Assembly (NCBI GenBank): GCA_004335635.1 | Contig: QAXH01005800.1 | Span: 6,093-43,459 of the forward strand | DNA from: Chloromonas sp. AAM2 | Lineage: Eukaryota > Chlorophyta > Chlorophyceae > Chlamydomonadales > Chlamydomonadaceae | Direction: 5' to 3' | Length of the DNA stretch: 37,367 bases | Part shown: positions 24,484-33,868 of the stretch, piece by piece | Layout: each line of letters starts with the position of its first letter | How positions within the stretch are numbered: position 1 is the stretch's first letter | Program-made: the position numbers and the translations under genes | The notes under the pieces: generated by a model | What the model was told of the DNA's origin: nothing | Database searches by the model: none | The model's input: the letters and a program-made list of their open reading frames with translations, nothing else

Positions 24484-25191
24484 CTAGAGAGTTCCCTGTC
24501 CACCTGGGGTAGAGAGTTCATGGAGTGAGTCCATGAACTTGATCAAGGCAATTGTGTCCCCTGGGAGAATGTTTATGTTGAACGCCGCGGCAGTCTGAGT
24601 CTGACAAGGGTGTGTGTGAGGGAGCAGAGGCTGCCCCACTGACTCGGAACAGCACGGCCGTCACTCCGGCCAACCCAGACAGCAGGTGAGCTGCCCGAGA
24701 GGAACTACAGAGCAAAGTCCATGCTTGCCTCCATCCCTGGCTCTAGTACCCGCTGCAGCAGCACTGCAGGCTGTTTGCCTGTTAATTCTATGGACAGCGG
24801 CGGCTGGGAGAGGAAGGCTGGGCTGTTAAGCCAGCTGCTGATGTTGTAGGGGTTGCACTAGGCTGAGGATGAGGCATTTCTTATACGGGATGAGGATAAC
24901 ATGTCTCTGGTCTGGTCTTTCCAAGCAGCTTGCATGAAATGTTTTGAGGGCGGTAAATTAAGACACGCATGATGGTTGCACCAAGATGGTGGTACGAGGG
25001 TGCCTGGTTACCCTAAAAGACCACGCAACAGCCCTATTGCGCCCATGCCGAACAAAGCATGCATGCTTGCCTGCGCTAGGGCCCATGCATCAGGTCAACT
25101 ACTCAAATACTTTAGAGAGATGGTCCAGAGCACTGATCTCTGCAGCAGAGCTGTTCACGGTCACACTGGTGACTGTCCATTCTCTGTCCAT
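24484..25191 (-). CDS. Unrecognised small protein (about 101 residues)
   Basis: Exons 25191-25111, 24857-24750 and 24600-24484 join in phase 0 and give 101 residues from a true ATG to a TAG. Exon 1 reads MDREWTVTSVTVNSSAAEIS, exon 2 contains CNPYNISSWLNSPAFLSQ and ELTGKQPAVLLQR, and exon 3 contains FNINILPGDTIALIKFMDSL. The composition looks like a small soluble mixed alpha/beta domain; there is no signal peptide or membrane segment. I do not recognise the family. The frame of exon 2 stays open past the GTACTA donor for 14 more residues to a TAG, so intron retention would give a 77-residue form. The gene starts 260 bp from DPH3 in the opposite direction and may share its promoter. Confidence 0.5.
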
Positions 25192-25451
25192 TCTCTTCTG
25201 ATTCTCTTCTCTGAGCAGGAAAAGCAGCGGGAAAAGGAGCATCGGGAACAAAAGAAGGAGAGCAACGCAGGATCCCCCGGTTTGGTCACTCTCGGTCACC
25301 CTCGGACTGCTCGGTTACTTTGCAGTTGCTTTGCAGTTGCCGCGCAAGGGTTCCTTGCGTTGCTTTTGGCGCTCGCTCGCACACAATATCTTGGCCTTGC
25401 CACTCCGCAGTTTACACGTGGTGGCTGTATTGGTCTGTCCTGCGAGCAGCC
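25192..25451. promoter_or_regulatory. Head-to-head intergenic region upstream of DPH3
   Basis: The 260 bp between the 101-residue gene (minus) and DPH3 (plus) contain short CT-rich direct repeats (TTTGCAGTTGC twice, TCGGTCAC twice). No TATA box is evident. It should hold both promoters. Confidence 0.5.
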
Positions 25452-26163
25452 ATGGGCGCTTACGACGAGATTGAGATTGAAGACATGACGTGGAACGAAG
25501 AACTGCAGGCATTTGTTTACAGCTGCCCTTGCGGTGACTTGTTTCAAATCAGCCGGGTACGCACAGGAGGACTTGTTGACACCGGCAGCCGTGCAGCTGA
25601 ACTGGCCAAATCAGTGCTGTTAATAGCTGCAGACGCTGGCATGGTTGGACTGGCTCTGAGTTTGTGCATGCTCTTCCTGCACCTAACCTGGTGTGGCCAC
25701 CCCCTTTGCAGGAGGAGCTTCAACAGGGAGAGGACGTTGCACGGTGTCCAAGCTGCTCGCTATACATCACAGTCATCTACAATCCGGTAAGCAGCTCACC
25801 AACCACTCCGAGCCTGGATGGGTCTACCTTCAGCTGTACACATCTCACTCAGCCGCACACCTCAAAACTACAGCCGCAGTACCAGCCGTGGATATGGCAT
25901 GTAAGTTCATGGCAGATGTGAAACGCAGGCTCGGTACAGCACGCGGTGGGGCATCTGAGGCAGGAGCACACTCTCAATGTATTCAGTCACTGAGTGGATT
26001 CCAATGTTTCCTGACTTTATTCTTTCCTTGCTTTATGGTTTATACCACATCCAGTTGTCGTTGTTTCTCGTGTTTATGAGTACGACTTGGCCTGCCACAG
26101 GAGGATTTCACACCCCATGAACCTGGCGTGCCCCCGGCAGCAGCAGAGGTGGTGGTCACATGA
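25452..26163 (+). CDS. DPH3: DPH3 / KTI11, CSL zinc-finger protein
   Basis: Three exons, 25452-25556, 25712-25786 and 26101-26163, give 80 residues; human DPH3 has 82. The protein opens MGAYDEIEIEDMTWNEELQ and carries the CSL zinc finger: Cys25 and Cys27 in CPCGD, Cys47 and Cys50 in CPSCSLYI. All four ligands are present. DPH3 passes electrons to the radical-SAM enzyme DPH1-DPH2, which makes the first modification on the way to diphthamide on elongation factor 2. In yeast the same protein (Kti11) also serves Elongator in tRNA wobble-uridine modification. It acts in the cytosol. The C-terminal tail is short and rich in Pro, Ala and Val. Confidence 0.95.
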
Positions 26164-26660
26164 GCAGCATCCTGCCCAGAACTGGCGCGGGAACGTCACA
26201 TGTTGACACCCCTGGCTGCGGGGTCAGTACTTCTTCAAAAGGCACGTTGGTTGTGATGCGAAGAGAGGAGGCCGACGCTGGTTGTGATGAGAAGAGGGAA
26301 GGCGGACGTTGGTAGTCATGGAAGGAGAGGAGGCCAACAAGTCAGCCCAGTATTGCTATTTCACTTGTCACTTGGCCTTTGTCACTTGGCTTCGCCTGCA
26401 AGCACTGAATGGCAAAGGCGTTGCCCTTGTGCCACGCTACTTTATAGTGTGCTTTCAGCTAGACTCGGCCAGTTCAATGGCTTGCTGTTGAGACTTTGGA
26501 ATTGGATGTGCAGAAGCAAGTTGTAGTAATTGAGCAGTGCTTTGGACATCTCCAGCTGGCATCTTTCAGCCCCAGCTTGATTACAAACAAAAGTGCAGTC
26601 CATGCACCAGGTTCATTTATCATTGAGCGCCATGCAGGATATTCAAGTCCCACAACATAC

Positions 26661-26752
26661 AACCCAGGACAAGGTGGGAATGGACCAAACCAAGCGAATG
26701 ATTACTTTGTGCATTTGAGAACACGAGTGTGTATGTTGATGTCATTACATGA
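26661..26752. repeat. 92-bp dispersed repeat, copy 1
   Basis: The segment matches 31759-31850 at about 88 of 92 positions, in the same orientation and with sharp boundaries. On the minus strand it begins TCATGTAATGACATCAACAT. It could be a fragment of a transposon end; no target-site duplication was seen. Confidence 0.85.
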
Positions 26753-26887
26753 TCAAAGTTGTAGCCTGGTACTCCCACTGGGATGGGATTACTGAGTTGA
26801 ACTTGACGTCAGAGTGAGAAAAACGACTGTGACCTGTCAAGGGGTGGGGTGACAGGGGTGACCACTAGTACTATCCAGGTGTGTCGC

Positions 26888-26938
26888 AATCCCCTTCACT
26901 TGTAGGTTGGACGGGTTGGAACCCCTCCCCTCATGTGA
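26888..26938 (+). repeat. 33-bp dispersed motif, copy 2, with upstream box
   Basis: The core at 26906-26938 encodes LDGLEPLPSCD in the shared frame. It is preceded by TGTAG, a possible splice acceptor, and 18 nt upstream starts the box AATCCCCTTCAC. The same box stands 18 nt before a weaker copy at 35299. After the core the frame continues with many cysteines for about 60 codons. Confidence 0.65.
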
Positions 26939-27178
26939 CCGATGTGTCAGTGCTGAATGTCCTGTCGTCATGTTCATTTGTCTTGAACCTCAAGACAGGA
27001 TTGGATGCTTTTTGGATTGCTGTAAGCCAGACATCGTTCGCAAATTGGACGGTGCATGCACAGGTCGTTGCCCAGATACACTCTACATGGCAAGGGGAAC
27101 TTCCGGCTTATATGTATATGTAATATGAATCGTCATCATGTTGGCCTGCAGGCCCTGAAACGTTGTCTGGCCTTGCCT

Positions 27179-27991
27179 TTAACACACTGGCTGCACAATC
27201 AACTCTGCAAGGCTGTAGGGGATGTAGCGCATGTCTTCCGCACGCTGGTTTCGCCACGGCAGTGGGAGGTACTTGCCACCGTACAAGAACTCCCTCGTAG
27301 CGGTGGGGCTGCGTGATTTGCATGGGACATGGTCAAGTTGAGCTCGAGACCTTGCATGAACTCGTCCGATGCATGGCCTGTTCCATGACAATGCCTGTCC
27401 CAATGCCCCTCCAGGCAGTGTGTAGCAACGCCCAACAAATCTTCTGGGCTGCAGGCCCAGGGCGTGCCACAGTGTTGCCGATGGTTGGGGAAGCAGATCA
27501 TGGGCGCGGCCCAGGTTGCACAGCAGGTCACCCAGGTGGTGAGCAGAAATACACAATCTGATGCCCTTCCAAAGAAACCACATGTCAGGAGCGCTGTGAA
27601 AACCTGTTGTTTCGAGTTGCCTTGCCTTGATTTTGTTTTTATGATAACAGCAGATGAGGGGTGGTAGGTTTGGCATGAGACCATAGACGCTCAGCTGGGA
27701 GCGTACTTCCTCCGCACAGTCCTCCACATGTGCCAGGCACCATGCGTAGCGTTGCAGGGCACGGACGGTGGTAGGGTGGCGGGGCCCTTAGTTCTTAAGG
27801 GACGCTTCGCAGACGTAGCGGAGGTTGTGCAGTTCCTCCTGGTACCTCTCCGTCTTCATCCTGTTCTTGCACAGGTCTGCCTGTAGCTGCATGCTGTATT
27901 GGCATAGAGCGGCTTGCAGGCACCACGAGGCAGTCAATCCGCACTTGGCCACTACCGCAACGAGACCAAGCTCTGAGCTTCTACAGGCAAT
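27179..27991 (-). pseudogene. 271-codon coding-like frame broken by one TAA
   Basis: One minus-strand frame runs from just after TAG at 27994-27992 (possible acceptor GGCTAG) to a stop at 27179. It is interrupted only by TAA at 27790-27788. The text looks like protein on both sides: KTERYQEELHNLRYVCEASL before the stop, RYAWCLAHVEDCAEEVRSQL and HHLGDLLCNLGRAHDLLPQP after it. A random frame of this length would be expected to hold about a dozen stops. I recognise no family. It may be a young pseudogene, two adjacent exons of different transcripts, or a transposon remnant. The part at 27301-27337 also occurs at 29015-29051. Possible 5' exons lie up to 28793, where an ATG opens a short frame with MSAVAYKIAFKRAEQL. 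Confidence 0.35.
27301..27337. repeat. 37-bp repeat, copy 1
   Basis: It matches 29015-29051 at 32 of 37 positions. On the minus strand one shared frame gives LTMxHAxHAAPP in both copies. Confidence 0.6.
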
Positions 27992-29046
27992 CTAGCCTCC
28001 TGGGAGGTGCATGGACGTTGGTTAGATACGCTTTACCTCGTCTCACACATGTCAAGGGAATCCCTGCTCTGCAACGTTGGCCAATAGCCATCCTGCAGTT
28101 GTAAGCCTCACCAGGCATCCGAAGCTAACCATTACATCACGATCGTCTTGACAGCTCTCTCTCTCCTACCTCAACATGACAGAATCCATCTCATGAAAGA
28201 AAACAGACACCATAGACGATTAATCAGCCCCTGCTGCTGCGTCCATGGTCTGCCACCCAAAGCGTTTGAGCACCAACAAACTGGGCAGCCGCCAGAGGTG
28301 TAAAAATACAATTGCAGCACCTGAAGTGCCTGGTAACAGACAGGTACACTAATAAGCAGCCCTGACCAGGCGGCTCTCAAGGCGGTAATTTCAGGTGTGG
28401 CGCTTCAGGTGTAAAGATCCAGTGAGCATTCAAAGAGCAACCAAAGATACATCACGTGTAAGTGTAAGTTGCACAAAGGCGCCCACTGGATCTGACTGAA
28501 CTAATTGTACAGATTGAAGCGTTTAGACGCCCGGAGCTACAAGCACACTCTGCCTGTTGCCATACCATCATTTGCTCAAGAAATGTTCGACAAAAATTCT
28601 GAACCAGCGCCATGTCAGCCAGCCGACCGAATGAGGTAATGAGGCCGGACCCCATGTTTCAACTAGGGCCAGGGAGAACTTTGACCAGCACGCCATGTTT
28701 GGCATGCTACCAACTGCTCAGCTCGTTTGAACGCAATCTTGTAAGCAACTGCTGACATGGGCGGAAAACCTACAATGCCTGCTGTTGTGACCATGTGCGG
28801 CCACCAGCTGACACGTACGCCATTACCTCACCTAAAGGCCAGGCCGTAAAGGGCGTTGGAAGAGGTGACATGAAAAGCTCAAGTGAATTGTCCATGGCTG
28901 GCATCCATGGATTGACAAGTTTGCAATCACGACTGCCTGGGCAGGCCACAGTGGCTCGACCAGCTGCAACTGCCAGGCCCGGTCATGGGGAAAGAATATC
29001 GTACAATTGATTGGCGGTGGAGCTGCGTGACTTGCATGAGGCATTG
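27992..29046. other. Region without an assigned gene
   Basis: The minus strand shows short coding-like patches: a 43-codon frame from an ATG at about 28793, and another from an ATG at 28655 containing RLADMALVQNFCRTFLEQMM. I could not chain them with consistent phase. They may be 5' exons of the broken frame at 27179-27991. Confidence 0.3.
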
Positions 29047-29051
29047 TCAAG
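29015..29051. repeat. 37-bp repeat, copy 2
   Basis: It matches 27301-27337 (32 of 37) and overlaps the predicted stop codon of the glycine-rich gene. Confidence 0.6.
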
Positions 29052-29833
29052 CACGGGCAGCTGTTGCGGTGCGAGGACGGTGCACTGCACTGCCCATTGT
29101 GACAGACGCAGTGGCTGCAGAAGTTCCTGCATTCTTCTGCTCGCCCACCAGCACGAAGTGCAGCGCTTGGAGAAGACTCAGACCGCACATGATTTGCCAG
29201 AACCTGCGAGAACAGGTACAGCAGAGCGCTGTTGAGGCAAGTGCTCACAACTAGTGGCTTTGCAAATGCTCAGACCAAGTTGCCACAGCAAAACTCATCA
29301 ATGGCTTGCTTAGAACAGATATCAGGACCCCTGCACTCACCACAGGCATTCATACAAAGCTTTCTGAAAGTGGAATGCTCCTTCAGAATAGCCTCCACCG
29401 CCTCCCTTGCCTCCCCAGCTCCAGCCTCCACTGCCCCAGTTTCCTCCACCGCTACCACCCCAGGAAGAGCCACCAAAGCCACCATCGCCTCCACTGCCCC
29501 AACTCAAACCATCCTGCATTTGAAAACAGGGCTTTGTTTACAAATACGGACCGCAGTGCATGGGAATGCCACGTCCTGCAAGTCTATCATTGGTGCACGC
29601 ACCTCTTCAGAGGAATCGCCTCCACTGCCCCGACGGCCCCGTCTGCGCTTGCGGCTCCTTATGGCAACGGCTTCAAAGCTTTTCGTGGCGCAAGTCACCA
29701 CGCCTGCCCGTGCGGGCAAGCTGCTCTGGCGCCCAGAACTGCACCAACCAGCCGACTGCAGAGGAGCTTGAGATTCCAATGCTCGCGCCAAGAACGACGT
29801 CTGTACAGGCGAGCCTACCACGAAGACTGCCAT
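29047..29833 (-). CDS. Glycine-rich, single-pass membrane protein, probably plastid
   Basis: Exons 29833-29603, 29513-29341 and 29203-29047 keep frame and give 186 residues. The first 50 residues are Ser/Ala/Arg-rich with few acidic residues, like a chloroplast transit peptide, then a basic RKRRRGRRG cluster. Exon 2 is Gly/Ser/Trp-rich (SWGSGGDGGFGG and similar). Exon 3 gives a hydrophobic stretch, FWQIMCGLSLLQALHFVLVG, that could span a membrane. Plants have plastid proteins of this layout (transit peptide, Gly-rich stretch, one membrane helix), but I cannot name the family. The donor of exon 2 (GTGAGT) overlaps an in-frame TGA, so without the last splice the protein would end in KALYECLW. 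The 3' exon overlaps sequence repeated at 36622-36660 and 27301-27337. Confidence 0.55.
29171..29209. repeat. 39-bp repeat, copy 1 (exon 3 start of the glycine-rich gene)
   Basis: It matches 36622-36660 at about 34 of 39 positions. Both copies encode FWQIMCGL on the minus strand. Confidence 0.6.
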
Positions 29834-30317
29834 TTTTTAAGCTGCGAGTGCAAAACCCTTTCAAGTCGTGAGCAACCGGAAGGACACGTTGTCATGAGGA
29901 TTGAGCAACCGTGAATGAAGAAGTTGTCGCGCGGCTGGCAACAGATACTGTGCTCGACAATCATATCTCTCCTTGACTTTCTCCGCTCACCTTTGAGTTG
30001 GAACTGGTTGCACGTCAGGCCGTGAGCCGCTGCGCAGTCACCAAAATGGGATGTTCACCTCACGCTGATGTTACGCACCGTCTCTCCTCTACAAGCCCAA
30101 GCGCGAAGGCGGGAAACTCGACCTTCACGTGAAGAAACGATAACAAGTTTCTCCTTTCTCTGCCTCTGCATCCGCGATGGCCCTTCTCCCATCCTCGCAA
30201 GTGAGGCAGCCTGATCATTCCAAGCACATCTGCAATCGCGCAAGTTAGATGATCGGCCACTGCTGAAACACACTTACTGTTGACACTTGGCCTGACTGAA
30301 CTTGACAGTACGCAAAA
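29834..30317. promoter_or_regulatory. Head-to-head intergenic region upstream of SmD1
   Basis: The 484 bp between the glycine-rich gene (minus) and SmD1 (plus) should hold both promoters and 5' UTRs. I see no conserved element I can name. Confidence 0.5.
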
Positions 30318-31379
30318 ATGGTCAAGCTCGTCAGGTATTTATCGTGTCGGGCCTCTCGACACTGTGCAACTGCTTTGGTCCTTGGCGATCTGAATTGGTT
30401 AAGGCTCAGGCGAGGCGCTCTGCGTATTTACACAGGTTTCTGATGAAACTGGCGAACGAGACTGTTCAAGTGGAGCTTAAGAATGGCTCTGTTATCCAGG
30501 GCACCATCACAGGTGCGCGCAGTACTTGCTGTGCCTTGATGGTTGTCATCTACCATGCAAGGTCCATGTGGCTGGCCTGTGCTCCTGTGATGCTTGCAGG
30601 TGTGGACATTGCCATGAACACGCACTTGAAGGCGGTCAAATTGACCGCGAAAGGGAAAAACCCTGTCAGCCTTGATCACCTCAGCGTGCGAGGCAACACC
30701 ATTCGCTACTATATCCTTCCAGACAGTCTCAACCTTGACACGTTGCTAGTAGACATTGATAAACCCAAGCAGCGGCCACTCAGGGTCAAGGCTCCAGGGG
30801 CAGGTGAGGGGTTCATGGCTTAATCACATGCATGAGTTAATCGCATGCATGGGTTGCTCACATGCATGGCTTCGTCTTTAAGAGTTGTATTAATGGTAAG
30901 AGCTACCGTGGCATGGTTGTTCAAGGCCTTCCTGTTATGCATCTTGCCCAACATGGGAGCCATGCCTAAACCAGAGTCTGTCTGTGCACTATTCAATCTG
31001 TGTCCAGTCATGGCGATCACACAGTAAAATGCTGTAGGAGGAGCCCATATTGTTGGCACGAGTATTCTACGTACAGGGCCATCAGTGTGCTGCACATGCA
31101 AGCGGCCTTGCACGTACGGTCTTTTGTACAAATGTTCATGTGCCTGGGCCGACCAGCTACTGGGTGTGAAGAGTTACTATGCTTCAGTTCTGTGAACAAG
31201 TTGCTTGTCAAGCTGCTTTGCCCAGCCTCATCCGGACTTTATAGCGTTACAATTGACAGCAATCAAGCACCGGTCAAACACTGACTGCTCAGCCTACCAC
31301 GTGTCTGTATGCACATGTGATCACAGGCAGGGGACGTGGGCGTGGCCGTGGGCGTGGCCGCGGGCGTGCGAGAGGGTAG
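30318..31379 (+). CDS. SNRPD1: Small nuclear ribonucleoprotein Sm D1
   Basis: Four exons, 30318-30334, 30436-30512, 30600-30803 and 31327-31379, give 116 residues; human SmD1 has 119. Exon 1 is only 17 nt (MVKLV plus two bases). The Sm1 motif runs through [20 protein letters not shown] and continues as [20 protein letters not shown]. The Sm2 motif includes [15 protein letters not shown]. The C-terminus is an RG repeat, (GR)n, encoded by exon 4; this tail is the site of arginine dimethylation in SmD1. The protein is part of the heptameric Sm ring around U1, U2, U4 and U5 snRNAs and binds the D2 subunit. The start ATG is the only one that gives the conserved N-terminus. Confidence 0.97.
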
Positions 31380-31758
31380 GGTCACTTGGAGACAGGTGCA
31401 TCTGGCTGGTGGTGGCCGGCATTGCAGAGGGCGCAGCAGTGGTGTTGGGGCTGCAGTACAGTGTCACAGTCTGTGGGTAATCATACAAGTGCGCTGCACC
31501 CCAGTCAACCGTCTCCAATCGTGCCAGTAAGAACAGGAGCACTGGGATCATAATCCAATGGCACAGCCAGTCGCCTAGTCTGGCCTTTCCTAGTGTAGGC
31601 TTGCGAGGGACCTGACAAGATGGTGTGTCATTTTAAGGTTCAGTTTTGCATGCGCTTTGCCCAAAGCACCTCTTTCTTGCTTGCCGGACTCAGCTGAGCA
31701 GCTCTGCGCCTGAGTGACTGGGGCCCGTGAGCTGCTTACCAGCACTCGTTTGGTTGCA

Positions 31759-31850
31759 AACCCAGGACAAGGTGGGAATGGACCAAACCAAGCGAATGAT
31801 TACTTTGTGCAATCGAGGACACGAGTGTGTATGTTGACGTCATTACATGA
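31759..31850. repeat. 92-bp dispersed repeat, copy 2
   Basis: This is the partner of 26661-26752, about 88 of 92 identical. On the minus strand it directly follows the copia-like frame, as a long terminal repeat would follow pol, but no polypurine tract is seen between them. Confidence 0.85.
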
Positions 31851-32037
31851 GCACTGACCAGACCGGGGTGTTCGTCCAGATGTTGTTGGCCAAGGGACTG
31901 CTTGATGCTGGCTTTGCACTGGTGCAATCTGTGTCTGTTAACATTGTCAGGAACGATGTAATCCTGATCAACGTGCTTCTGATTGTCATCATGATGCCGC
32001 AACTGGCAAGGGCGGGGCACCGCTCTTCTAGACTTGG
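31851..32037 (-). mobile_element. Possible decayed copia-type RNase H end
   Basis: A minus-strand frame without stops reads HHDDNQKHVDQDYIVPDNV and then QSLGQQHLDEHPGLV. It resembles the C-terminal end of Ty1/copia polyproteins (H-x-R-x-KHID-x-x-YHF-x-R ... ADxxTKxLG ... GL). The His of the YHF motif and the ADxxTK signature are lost, so it would be a dead fragment. The resemblance is by eye only. Confidence 0.35.
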
Positions 32038-32361
32038 CCTAATGATTCTGTGCGTACGCCTCTATAGTTCGCCCAACTATTATTCGCGTTCCTGCCAACT
32101 ACAAGAACGACAGGTGTTGAACGTTGTGAATCCCGGAATCCCTCCCCGGCTTCTGATGCAGACGCTACAGTCATTAGGCTACGTGTGCTATGTGCGGACT
32201 TGCTGTGTACGGCTGGACCTACATGTGCCGATGCACCACTTTAAAGAGCTGAGCAGCTGGGCCATTAGGCTTCACAATGTACATGCCACAGCTCCTTCAA
32301 ACAGCTATGCTTGATTAACTTACGTCCAGCTAAGTTAAAAGTTAAAGTGCTGGCACTCTGG

Positions 32362-32381
32362 TTACAAGGAGGGAGTGCACA
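32362..32381 (+). repeat. 20-bp exact repeat, copy 2
   Basis: Identical to 4769-4788 and in the same orientation. It lies about 270 bp upstream of the third 33-bp motif. Confidence 0.6.
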
Positions 32382-32650
32382 GTGGGCCCGCATCGATTTG
32401 ACAGGCGTTGACAGGTGACGAGCGTTACACAAGGATGGGCAGAAAGCTTCATCTGAAGCCAGCTTACAGACTTGAAATTCTCCAGATTTGCTCAGCGTTG
32501 CAGCCACACTACAATGGGTCTGGATTTCCAGGATTCCAGAAATTTAGCCTCTGGGTGCTGGCTGGTTACAGACGTGCTTGGGCAGTCCAGATGGATCCTA
32601 TGTATTCCAGTGTACTGCCAGAGACACGTATACATTTACAGGATGTGTAG

Positions 32651-32683
32651 GTTGGACGGATTGGACCCCCTACCTTCTTGTGA
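32651..32683 (+). repeat. 33-bp dispersed motif, copy 3
   Basis: Encodes LDGLDPLPSCE in the shared frame, again just after a TGTAG. The frame continues with CTAGIQSFECKSCDG and ends at 32780. Confidence 0.65.
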
Positions 32684-33868
32684 GGGCAATCAGTGCACAG
32701 CCGGCATCCAATCGTTTGAATGCAAATCATGTGATGGAACACAAGCCGGAAGAAAAGTTCAGCTCAAAGTAGCGCTTTAAGTGGCCTTTTGCCACCTTCC
32801 TGTGGGTGTGAAAGCAACTCCTATGCACATTGCACGTCGTGCATACGAGCCGTTGGCGCATCAACTTTCAAATCAGGTTCCCAACGCGATTCCTTCAACC
32901 AACAACACGTCGATTGGAATTTCAACACGAGGCTCAAGAAGCAAGAAGCCCTGTTTGGCTGCCGACAAATCGCTCACATTTCACTGGTTGCCTTCTCTTC
33001 ACGCTCCCCTCGCTCAGCATACATAAGACAACGAGCAAACAACGGTAACAACGGTAATGTCACTGCTGCGCCATAAGCACCAGCAGTGCAGCACAGGCAC
33101 GTTATGCACTTGAATACGCACAGCTTCTTCACAGAAAATGTAAACATGAAACGTGTGACCACAGGACCCTCGGCGGCTCTCAGTGCAATCTTCTCTCTCA
33201 TAATACAATCCGCGCTGGCAGGGCATCATGAATAGCATGAAATCAAACCTCCAGCTCCCAACCCCTGAAGCCTGGAGTCCTTCAGGGACTGCCGCCACCG
33301 ACCTGTTCAACCCTGGTTTTCATGCATGCCAACTCCAAATGAGACAAGATCTTAAATCGCAAGCGCTCTGGCGACGTGCGCAAGCAATGGTCTATTGTAC
33401 AGAGAAGAACAGCGGGGAGGCAAGTGCACCCCACGCGCAATGAATACATGATGATGCACTCACCCTATCCCTCGGCTGAATCCCCTTCAGAATCTTCAAC
33501 CCAAGGGATGCAGCCACAGTCACATACCTGTCAACGACCTGTTGTTGGACAGATTACAAACACACCACTCCAGCTTAGATAGTGCAGCCGCGTCCGGTGC
33601 AAGGTCCAGTACACTGGGAAGGAGGCAATGATGGCTGATGGGAGCCGTGACTGCTATGTGTTTGGCCTGTGTGGCTGGAGGTCACGCTGCCCCGCAGTCA
33701 ACCCCCGGCCCGTCTCAGGGAAAACATCAACAATGAAATGCTGCGCTGCACAGCATCGATCATTGGTCTTCACACACAAGCAACATTTGTGCCCGCTTCC
33801 TTGGACAGCTTCTGACACTCTCTGACGCTTCTAACCCGCTGCATCAGCGCAACAGACCCATTCCACGC

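Larger units (their letters stand above)
26164..27178. other. Non-genic region with repeat fragments
   Basis: Downstream of DPH3 I find no supportable gene. The region contains the 92-bp repeat (26661-26752) and the second 33-bp motif copy (26906-26938). After that motif a cysteine-rich frame stays open to about 27128. Confidence 0.5.
31380..33868. other. Non-genic, repeat-rich region
   Basis: Between the SmD1 stop and the RbcX-like stop I find no intact gene. The region holds the second 92-bp repeat, a possible decayed copia-type frame, the second exact 20-mer and the third 33-bp motif. A minus-strand TGTAA (plus 33554-33558) lies about 310 nt past the RbcX-like stop and may be its poly(A) signal. 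Confidence 0.5.

Noticed and set aside
24516..24538. Perfect 9-bp inverted repeat with a 5-nt loop
   Set aside because: It lies inside the coding exon for KFMDSLHEL of the 101-residue protein and has no U-tract; probably coincidence.
31847..32314. Plus-strand 155-codon ORF starting at an ATG
   Set aside because: It overlaps the minus-strand copia-like frame and the 92-bp repeat, has no recognisable domain, and its hydrophobic text looks like a shadow.
33228..33443. Plus-strand ORF opening MNSMKSNLQLPTPEAW
   Set aside because: The first codons look plausible, but no second exon with matching phase or recognisable domain was found.
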